From contig NZ_JACSQG010000006.1 of assembly GCF_014836765.1 (NCBI RefSeq), forward strand, positions 62,001 to 126,000: DNA of 64,000 nucleotides, written 5' to 3'. This document shows, piece by piece, positions 58,412 through 64,000 of the stretch (its first letter is position 1; each line of letters begins with the position of its first letter). This DNA comes from Serpens gallinarum (GTDB lineage: Bacteria > Pseudomonadota > Gammaproteobacteria > Pseudomonadales > Pseudomonadaceae). A program made the translations under genes and the position numbers. Under the pieces are notes generated by a model. That model ran no database searches and had not been told where the DNA came from. It was given only the letters and a program-made list of their open reading frames with translations.

Positions 58412-58480
58412 GTGGAGGTAACACGGGGCTCAACACAGCCCCGTCCAAGGGCGCTTGCATGCTCCTGAATCGATCCTGAT

Positions 58481-59290
58481 TTAAGCGCCGCGGGTGAGCA
58501 GTGTGCGATTGAGCAGGCCCTGATCGGCTACCACCGTCTGCCCCGTCATGATCTTGTTGTGCCTGGATGCCAGAAACCCATAGAGCGGGCCGTGATCCTC
58601 GGCGCTGGGCAGTTCCTGCAGCAAGCTGATCGAGCGGAACATCGACAGGAAGGCGTCTTTGGGAATGTCCGACTGCTTCTGCTCAGCCATGCCCAAGGTG
58701 CTGGGGCCGGCGAGCTGACTGTTGGCAATGCCGGCCGGCGCCACGCCGTTGACCCGGATATGCGGCGCGAACTCAAAAGCCAGTTGGCTTACCAGGCTGC
58801 GAATCGCTCCCTTGCTGGCGGTGTAGAAGGCACCGCCCCCATCGGCCGCATACGCAGCGGTGGAGGTGGTCAGCACGATGGCGCCGGCGCTTGCCTGCAG
58901 CAGGTCGGCAAAGACTCGCGCCGACAGCAGATAGCCTTTGACGTTGACGTGCATGATCTCGTCGAACAGCGAATCCAGCCGCTCTTCCGCCACCTCGCGC
59001 AGCGGCAGATTGCCATCAAAGATGCCTTGCACGCCAATCAACGCATCCAGCCGGCCGTAGCGTTCGATGATGGCGTCGCGGCAGGCACGCAAGTCTGCCA
59101 GCCGCGTTACATCGCCCTGCAGAACCAGCGCCTCGGACCCCCACTCGTGCTGCAGCTGAGCTACCTTGGCCGCGGAAACGTCGAGGATCACTACCTCGGC
59201 GCCTTGTTCTCTGCAATAGCGGGCCACGCCCAGTCCCAGGCCCGAACCACCGCCGGTAACCAGTACCACATGATCGTCAAGCATTGGCAT
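58481..59290 (-). CDS. SDR resembling cis-dihydrodiol dehydrogenases
   Basis: This 269-residue short-chain dehydrogenase has NAD motif TGGGSGLGLG (about residue 13), Ser/Tyr/Lys in LTTSTAAYAADGGGAFYTASKGA, and a length and layout like BphB/HcaB-type dihydrodiol dehydrogenases, which rearomatise cis-diols to catechols. ATG 59290 has a GGAGG site 5 nt upstream. Other SDR substrates are possible. It sits between the first FAD monooxygenase gene and the exported protein gene. Confidence 0.85.
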   Translation of the reverse strand: MPMLDDHVVLVTGGGSGLGLGVARYCREQGAEVVILDVSAAKVAQLQHEWGSEALVLQGDVTRLADLRACRDAIIERYGRLDALIGVQGIFDGNLPLREVAEERLDSLFDEIMHVNVKGYLLSARVFADLLQASAGAIVLTTSTAAYAADGGGAFYTASKGAIRSLVSQLAFEFAPHIRVNGVAPAGIANSQLAGPSTLGMAEQKQSDIPKDAFLSMFRSISLLQELPSAEDHGPLYGFLASRHNKIMTGQTVVADQGLLNRTLLTRGA

Positions 59291-59310
59291 GCTACCTCCA
59301 GATTGCGTGT

Positions 59311-60441
59311 TCAAATCGGTTCTGCCAGGGCTCTGAACGACTCGTCCATGATGCGCCTGTGCTCGGTCTTGTCCCCACCGCTGATTTCGATCTCCCCCAG
59401 ACGCGCCGAATTTTCGACCACCATCCGGCAGCGCTCCCAACGGCGGTGCTGCCAGCGATGCAGTGCCCCGGCAAGATCGGTGGCCCCCGTCAGTTCTTCA
59501 GCCAGCACGATGGCATCCTCGATGCCGATGCACGCCCCCGACGCCAGATGAGGCGTGGTCGCGTGCACCGCATCGCCGATCAACACCACGCGTCCCCTGT
59601 GCCAGGGCTCGGGCACCAGCAAGCCTTCCAGCGGCCGGAACACCACCAGCGAGTGTTCATTCAGTTGGTCGCTGGCTTGCCGAACCTCCGGCGCCGAGAA
59701 CGATTCGAGCAGGCGTTTCAGCCGAAGCAGGAATTGTTCCGGAGGAATGAAATCGTTGACTGGACGGTCTTCGTTGACGAACAGGTACATCTCGTCCTGC
59801 GAGACCGGATTGAGCCCCACCTTGAGGTGCTCGCCCACCCACAGCATGGTGCGCACGATATGCGCCGGACGGGGCAGTACCGCACGCCATACCCCCTGAC
59901 CGGTGTAGCGCGGCGCTGGCGCGTTTGGCAGCAAGTGCTGGCGCATCTTGGAATAGAGGCCATCGGCGCCGATCACCAGGTCGTAGCGCTGGCGGCTGCC
60001 ATCGGTGAAGCCCACCTCGACGCCCTCGGCGTCCTGCTGAAAACCGCTGAAGCTGCAGCCCAGGCGCACCTGGGTACCGCAGGCGCGCGTCGCATCGGCC
60101 AGAATCCTGGCCAGTACCGGACGCATTACCGCGCCGCTGCCCGGCACCTGATCACCCGCGATGCGTGGTGTTGGTATCTGCGCCAGCAAGTGACCGCCCG
60201 AAGACAGGATATCCAGCCCGTCACAGGCATAGCCCTCTTCCAAAAAACGCTCAAGCACGCCCAAGGTGCGGAAGGCCCGCAGCGTCGGCCCGCCGATGCT
60301 GATGCCGGCGCCGTAGCTGCGCCATTGCGGATCGATTTCCAGCAGATCGACCGCAACCCCCAGCTTGCGCAGTTGAATAGCCGCCGCCATGCCGGAAAAA
60401 CCACCGCCCACGATCAGGGCATTTGCAATTGGAGTTGTCAT
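59311..60441 (-). CDS. FAD-dependent aromatic monooxygenase 1
   Basis: This 376-residue group A flavoprotein hydroxylase has FAD motif VGGGFSGMAAAIQLRKLG, DG motif DLVIGADGLYSKMR and the second FAD/NADPH motif GRVVLIGDAVHATTPHLASGA. It resembles salicylate and 6-hydroxynicotinate-type monooxygenases but is short, lacking the extra C-terminal domain of MhpA/phenol hydroxylases. It shares its plan with the gene at 61300-62427. ATG 60441 is overlapped by AATAAAAA. The substrate is unknown. Confidence 0.9.
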   Translation of the reverse strand: MTTPIANALIVGGGFSGMAAAIQLRKLGVAVDLLEIDPQWRSYGAGISIGGPTLRAFRTLGVLERFLEEGYACDGLDILSSGGHLLAQIPTPRIAGDQVPGSGAVMRPVLARILADATRACGTQVRLGCSFSGFQQDAEGVEVGFTDGSRQRYDLVIGADGLYSKMRQHLLPNAPAPRYTGQGVWRAVLPRPAHIVRTMLWVGEHLKVGLNPVSQDEMYLFVNEDRPVNDFIPPEQFLLRLKRLLESFSAPEVRQASDQLNEHSLVVFRPLEGLLVPEPWHRGRVVLIGDAVHATTPHLASGACIGIEDAIVLAEELTGATDLAGALHRWQHRRWERCRMVVENSARLGEIEISGGDKTEHRRIMDESFRALAEPI

Positions 60442-60448
60442 TTTTATT
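60441..60448 (-). promoter_or_regulatory. Candidate CA motif at FAD monooxygenase 1
   Basis: AATAAAAA runs into the ATG on the minus strand (GAGAATAAAAATG), matching AANAANAA next to the ribosome site. Possible Hfq/Crc target. Confidence 0.4.
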
Positions 60449-60473
60449 CTCCCAAGCGGTATTTCAGGTGACA

Positions 60474-61262
60474 TCAAACGAAACGCACCGAACAGGAACC
60501 GATGCCGCCGATGGACACCCGCAGGTTGTCGCCAGCGGTGACCGGGATCATCGGCCCGAGCGAGCCTGACAGAATCACTTCGCCCGCTTTCAGCGACATA
60601 CCCAGGCGCCCCAGGGTATTGGCCAGCCAGGCCACGGCCACCGCCGGCGAGCCCATGGACGCCGCGCCCGCACCGGTGGCGACGATCTCGCCGTTCTTCT
60701 CCAGCACCATGCCGCACAGGCTCAGGTCCACCTCGGCCACCGGCACCAGCCGGTCGCTGAGCACGAACACCCCGCAGGAGGCGTTGTCGGCGACGGTATC
60801 CTGGATCTTGATTTTCCAGTCGCGGATACGCGAATCGACAATCTCGAAGCAGGCCATCACCCCTTCGGTGGCGCGCAGCACCTCGGCCACGGTGACGCCC
60901 GGGCCGCTCAGGTCATGCTTGAGAACGAAGGCAATCTCGCCTTCGGCCTTGGGCTGGATCAGCGCAGACGCAGCAATCGCCTCGCTGGAGTTGTACACCA
61001 TGGCATCGGTAAGGATGCCAAAGTCGGGATGGTCCACCCCCAGCAGGTTCATCACCGCGACGCTGGTCACGCCGATCTTCTTGCCGACGATGCGCTCGCC
61101 GTCGTCCAGACGCCGGGCAATCAGTTGCTGCTGAATCCCGTAGGCGTCCTCAATAGTCAGTTGCGGATGGCGTGTGGTCAGCGGCTCGATGGCCTCGGCC
61201 TGGCGCAGCGCTTGGTACAGCCCAGCACTGAGACTGTGCAACACGGATGGGTCGATGCTCAT
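60474..61262 (-). CDS. mhpD: 2-hydroxypenta-2,4-dienoate hydratase
   Basis: This 262-residue hydratase of the DmpE/MhpD family adds water to 2-hydroxypenta-2,4-dienoate, giving 4-hydroxy-2-oxovalerate, the substrate of the mhpE aldolase 9 kb away. Motifs are IVGKKIGVTSVAVMNLLGVDHPDFGIL, PKAEGEIAFVLKHDL with the metal-ligand acids, and VILSGSLGPMIPVTAGD. ATG 61262 follows a GAGGGA site. It lies between the two FAD monooxygenases. Confidence 0.94.
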   Translation of the reverse strand: MSIDPSVLHSLSAGLYQALRQAEAIEPLTTRHPQLTIEDAYGIQQQLIARRLDDGERIVGKKIGVTSVAVMNLLGVDHPDFGILTDAMVYNSSEAIAASALIQPKAEGEIAFVLKHDLSGPGVTVAEVLRATEGVMACFEIVDSRIRDWKIKIQDTVADNASCGVFVLSDRLVPVAEVDLSLCGMVLEKNGEIVATGAGAASMGSPAVAVAWLANTLGRLGMSLKAGEVILSGSLGPMIPVTAGDNLRVSIGGIGSCSVRFV

Positions 61263-61299
61263 GTCAATTTCCCTCACTGTTCGGTAACCGCCGCTGCCG

Positions 61300-62427
61300 T
61301 CAGACCGGCTCGCTCAACTTGAGCAACGCTCGCTCGACCACCGCCGTCTGCGCCTCGACCGGTGCTCGTGCCTGTTCCAGACGCCCCAGTTCCATCGAGC
61401 TTTCGGTGACCAGCCGGCACCGTCCTTCACGACGCTCCATGAAATGGGTAAAGGCCTGGGACACGGTTTGCGCCTGTTCCAGTTCCTCAGCCAGAACCAG
61501 CGCGTCCTCGATGGCCATACCGGCACCTGAGGCCAGTTGCGGTGTGGTCGGGTGCGCAGCATCGCCGATCAGCAGCACCCGATTGCGGTACCAGGGCGAC
61601 GGCAGGATGAAGGCTTCCAGCGGGCGGAAGTTGATATCGGACTGCGGGTTCAACGACTCGCGAATCTGTTGGAGAATGCCGCCGTAGCCTTCCAGGCGCT
61701 TGGCCAGTTCGCTGTGGAAGTGTTCCGGTTTGATGAACACCTGGGGCGTGCGCTCCAGCAGGAACAGGTACATGTCGGTTTCCGACACCGGTGTGAAGCC
61801 CACCTTGACCGGCCCACCGAGGAAGTAGGTGCGCCGTTCGACCTGCGGCGGACGCGGCAGGAACAGGCGCCAGGCGCTCTGGCCCGTGTACTCGGGCTTG
61901 GGCGCATCCGGGAAGATCAGGCCGCGCACGCGGGAAAAAACCCCATCGGCGCCCAACACCAGGTCGTAACGGCCCTGGCTGCCATCACTGAAGGTGACAT
62001 CCACCCCGGTGCCGTCCTGCTGCAGCGCCTCGATGCTCAGGCCGATGCGGATGCTGGCTCCGGCGGCGCGGGTGTGCTTCTCCAGAATGCCATGCAGCAC
62101 CGGGCGCATGATGCCGCCACTGCTCTGTACTTCGCTGCCTTCGGGCATGGGTGTCGCCAGCGTGCGCAGCGGATCGCCTGCGGTATCGCAGACCTGAATG
62201 CCCTCGCCCACATACGCCTTGCGAGCCACATCCTCATACACGCCCAACTGGTGCAGGGCGCGCAAGGTCGGGCCAGTAATGGTCAAACCGGCGCCCAGCG
62301 CGCCCCATTGCGGGTTGATGTCGACCAGATCCACCGCCACGCCGATCCGGCGCAAGGTAATGGCGGCGGACATGCCGGCGGTTCCGGCGCCGACAATCAG
62401 TGCTCTTCGTGCTGCTTTGCTGGCCAT
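61300..62427 (-). CDS. FAD-dependent aromatic monooxygenase 2
   Basis: This 375-residue paralogue of the product of 59311-60441 has FAD motif VGAGTAGMSAAITLRRIG, DG motif DLVLGADGVFSRVR and NRVLLIGDAAHPTTPQLASGAG. The shared order of motifs, the length and phrases such as the IEDALVLAEEL type point to an old duplication, with clear divergence. It would hydroxylate an aromatic ring using NAD(P)H and oxygen. AACAAGAA lies upstream of its start. Two such enzymes may act on successive intermediates. Confidence 0.9.
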   Translation of the reverse strand: MASKAARRALIVGAGTAGMSAAITLRRIGVAVDLVDINPQWGALGAGLTITGPTLRALHQLGVYEDVARKAYVGEGIQVCDTAGDPLRTLATPMPEGSEVQSSGGIMRPVLHGILEKHTRAAGASIRIGLSIEALQQDGTGVDVTFSDGSQGRYDLVLGADGVFSRVRGLIFPDAPKPEYTGQSAWRLFLPRPPQVERRTYFLGGPVKVGFTPVSETDMYLFLLERTPQVFIKPEHFHSELAKRLEGYGGILQQIRESLNPQSDINFRPLEAFILPSPWYRNRVLLIGDAAHPTTPQLASGAGMAIEDALVLAEELEQAQTVSQAFTHFMERREGRCRLVTESSMELGRLEQARAPVEAQTAVVERALLKLSEPV

Positions 62428-62442
62428 ATCGAGTGATCCTTG

Positions 62443-62450
62443 TTCTTGTT
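62443..62450 (-). promoter_or_regulatory. Candidate CA motif before FAD monooxygenase 2
   Basis: AACAAGAA (AANAANAA) occurs in AAAAACAAGAACAAGGATC, overlapping the ribosome-binding region about 16-23 nt before the ATG at 62427. Confidence 0.45.
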
Positions 62451-62468
62451 TTTAGGTAAGGGCCGGTT

Positions 62469-63302
62469 TCAGTCTGCCTTGAGGAAGCTGGAGGCCAGCT
62501 GGCAGAACGCGGCGGCATGTTCGATCTGGGTCCAGTGGCCACAGCGACCGAAGGCGTGCAGTTGGCTGTTGTCGATCCATTGCAGCAGGGTGAGCGAGGT
62601 TTCCAGCGGGATCACCCGATCGTCGCGACCGTGCACCAGCAGAGTCGGATGCTTGATGCCGCGCACCTGCGCTTCCTCGTGGGCCATGGCTTCGACCCAG
62701 CGCTGGCGCGGAGCCGGGAACATGCTGGCGTAAGCCTCCTGCACGCCGGGGCGTTTGCTTGCCTCGTAGCGCATGCGCACCAGGTCATCGCCGACCAGTT
62801 TCTGGTCGTAAGCGAAAATACGCATGATGGCGCGCATGTTGTCTTCCGAGGGCTCATAGCCCCAGACCGCATCCAGTCCCGCCGTCAGCTCGAAGGGCAC
62901 GCCGACGCTGCCCATCAGGATCAGTTTGTTGACCCGTTCCGGGTGATGGATAGCCAGGGCCAAGGCCATGGAACCGCCAAAGGAGTTGCCGATCACGCTG
63001 GCGCGGTCGATGCCCTTGGCATCCATGAAGGCGACAATCTGCTCCAGCCACAGCTGGCGCGAATACTCGATACCTTCCGGCACCTGTGTGTAGCCGAAAC
63101 CGGCCAGATCCGGCGCCAGCAGGCGGAACTGATCTTTCAGGCCCTGGATCGGTAGGCGCCAGTTGGCCCAGGCACTCACGCCCGGCCCCGAACCGTGCAG
63201 CAACAGCACCGGCTCGCCGCTGCCGATATCGTGGTAATTGGTGAGAATGGCGCCCGTCTGGATGCTCTGGCCGATTTCTGGATTGCTGGCTTGCTCGCTC
63301 AT
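62469..63302 (-). CDS. Meta-cleavage product (C-C) hydrolase, MhpC/BphD/XylF type
   Basis: This 277-residue alpha/beta hydrolase cleaves the C-C bond of ring-fission products. The family oxyanion segment VLLLHGSGPGVSAWANW, the nucleophile in VIGNSFGGSMAL, Asp in VHGRDDRVIP and His in FGRCGHWTQIEHA are all present. It yields 2-hydroxypenta-2,4-dienoate (or an alkyl homologue) for the mhpD product plus an acid from the side chain. An extradiol dioxygenase must make its substrate but is not in the window. Confidence 0.93.
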   Translation of the reverse strand: MSEQASNPEIGQSIQTGAILTNYHDIGSGEPVLLLHGSGPGVSAWANWRLPIQGLKDQFRLLAPDLAGFGYTQVPEGIEYSRQLWLEQIVAFMDAKGIDRASVIGNSFGGSMALALAIHHPERVNKLILMGSVGVPFELTAGLDAVWGYEPSEDNMRAIMRIFAYDQKLVGDDLVRMRYEASKRPGVQEAYASMFPAPRQRWVEAMAHEEAQVRGIKHPTLLVHGRDDRVIPLETSLTLLQWIDNSQLHAFGRCGHWTQIEHAAAFCQLASSFLKAD

Positions 63303-63314
63303 GGTCGTTCTTCC

Positions 63315-63758
63315 TCAATGTGCTGCGGCGCGCCGCCACACCAGGCGGGCGGTACGTGCTTGGGGAGTGCCCTCTTCCAGGCGGGCACTCAAGGTCAGGG
63401 TGCCGTCGGCATTGACCTCGAAATGGCGTTTCTGCACACCGCCTTTCCAGTTGGGGAACATGCTGATCTCGACACGGTGAGAAATGACGTCGCCGTTCAC
63501 TTCGTAGCGACCGCCATAGGCCAGCATGCTGTTGTAGGCACGAGCCTTCTCATCGTTGCTGGCATTCCATTGGCCGCCGGTCTCGAAATTCGGGCGATCC
63601 TGGGCGGCGATCATGCAAGCCATGTCGCCCGCCTCGGTGTACTGAATAAAACCCTGTAGCCGCTCGCCCATGGGCAGTTCGCGGCGACCGTCGTCGTAGG
63701 CCTGTTCCCAGGAAAGAATTTCCCAGCGGCCGGCAAGCGTGAGGGGGGGTATCGACAT
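63315..63758 (-). CDS. Lipocalin-like domain protein
   Basis: This 147-residue protein has a lipocalin-like beta-barrel look: LAGRWEILSWEQAYDDGR at the start, strands such as GFIQYTEAGDMACMIAA, and a C-terminal strand ARLVWRRA. There is no signal peptide, so it is cytoplasmic. Such proteins accompany some catabolic and secondary-metabolite clusters with unclear roles. It lies 12 bp before the C-C hydrolase. AACAACAA overlaps its ATG. Confidence 0.75.
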   Translation of the reverse strand: MSIPPLTLAGRWEILSWEQAYDDGRRELPMGERLQGFIQYTEAGDMACMIAAQDRPNFETGGQWNASNDEKARAYNSMLAYGGRYEVNGDVISHRVEISMFPNWKGGVQKRHFEVNADGTLTLSARLEEGTPQARTARLVWRRAAAH

Positions 63759-63765
63759 TGTTGTT
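63758..63765 (-). promoter_or_regulatory. Candidate CA motif at the lipocalin-like gene
   Basis: AACAACAA runs into the ATG on the minus strand (GAAAACAACAATG), an AANAANAA match right at the translation start. Confidence 0.45.
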
Positions 63766-63779
63766 TTCCTTCTGCTGAT

Positions 63780-63998
63780 TCAGACCGGGGGCAGGTGCGC
63801 CTTGAGGAAGGCCGCCACCACTTCGTTGTGTTCCGGAGCGCTCTCGAACTGCGCCCAATGCCCGGTGTCGCTGGCGCAATGGAAGCGGCCGTTTTGTACC
63901 TGGCGAGCAATGTGCTGGCCCAGTGACGGCGGCGTACGGTTGCGTTCGCCCCAGTACACCAGCGTGGGCGCGGCGATCTGCCGGGCCAGCGCATCGGT
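63780..63998 (-). CDS. Alpha/beta hydrolase, C-terminal fragment (cut by window edge)
   Basis: The last 72 codons of a gene continuing beyond the right edge are readable. It has the strand IAAPTLVYWGERNRTPP before the acid loop and the histidine segment CASDTGHWAQFESAPEHNEVVAAFL typical of MhpC-like C-C hydrolases. It would be a further alpha/beta hydrolase of the block, 21 bp upstream of the lipocalin-like gene. The nucleophile lies outside the window. Confidence 0.85.
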   Translation of the reverse strand, partial: TDALARQIAAPTLVYWGERNRTPPSLGQHIARQVQNGRFHCASDTGHWAQFESAPEHNEVVAAFLKAHLPPV

Positions 63999-64000
63999 GA

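Noticed and set aside
59284-60471. A 395-codon open frame on the plus strand
   Set aside because: It is antisense to FAD monooxygenase 1, which has full flavin motifs. The same applies to the 391-codon frame at 55533-56708 over the ferredoxin reductase.

Overview
The window is GC-rich chromosomal DNA of a gamma-proteobacterium, almost certainly a Pseudomonas. The evidence is the block dps - aspS - yebC/pmpR - ruvCAB - ybgC - tolQRAB - pal(oprL) - cpoB - tRNA-Lys followed on the other side by a cold-shock-domain gene, slyX, a HIT protein, an OprD porin and proS; I recognise this order from Pseudomonas. It also has a family I lipase with its foldase, an Anr-type box at hemN and Hfq/Crc-like CA motifs. 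I cannot assign the species. All names come from reading the translated sequence; no database search was possible.

Layout. 0-2 kb: end of the molybdate operon (modB partial, modC, modE). 2-4 kb: a class I DAHP synthase behind a leader with an aromatic-rich peptide and a strong terminator, then rraB. 4.2-7.4 kb: a leftward operon of Baeyer-Villiger monooxygenase, esterase and short-chain dehydrogenase. 7.8-10.9 kb: two tandem lipases and one foldase behind a candidate sigma-54 promoter. 11-14.7 kb: a CopD-like membrane protein, hemN, nadA and two identical tRNA-Lys genes. 15-25.4 kb: tol-pal, ruvCAB, yebC and aspS, all leftward. 25.6-37.3 kb: dps, a membrane-anchored cold-shock protein, sstT, a pseudouridine synthase, slyX, HIT, an OprD porin, a thioesterase, proS, a lipoprotein hydrolase, a LysE exporter and OmpK. 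37.4-47.2 kb: GST, an aminotransferase diverging from a MarR/BenE pair around a perfect palindrome, a sirtuin, a cystathionine beta-synthase/gamma-lyase pair, a nitroreductase and a divergent LysR regulator.

From about 47.3 kb the window becomes accessory. A complete tyrosine-recombinase integrase is followed by about 0.9 kb with only tiny open frames and a 13-bp hairpin, then two overlapping small genes. From 50.1 kb to the end lies an aromatic (meta-cleavage type) catabolic region. Acetaldehyde dehydrogenase and 4-hydroxy-2-oxovalerate aldolase are on the + strand. On the - strand are a LysR regulator, a chemoreceptor, a ferredoxin reductase, an alpha/beta hydrolase whose nucleophile serine is glycine, an unknown exported protein, a dihydrodiol-dehydrogenase-like SDR, two paralogous FAD monooxygenases, a 2-hydroxypentadienoate hydratase, an MhpC-like C-C hydrolase, a lipocalin-like protein and a cut-off hydrolase.

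Reading the region as a pathway (inference): ring activation by monooxygenases and/or an oxygenase served by the reductase, dehydrogenation by the SDR, ring cleavage by an extradiol dioxygenase that is not in the window, C-C hydrolysis, hydration, aldol cleavage, and acetaldehyde to acetyl-CoA. The substrate cannot be named from this window. This cluster is the best candidate for something undescribed. AANAANAA (CA) motifs at many catabolic start codons suggest Hfq/Crc catabolite repression.
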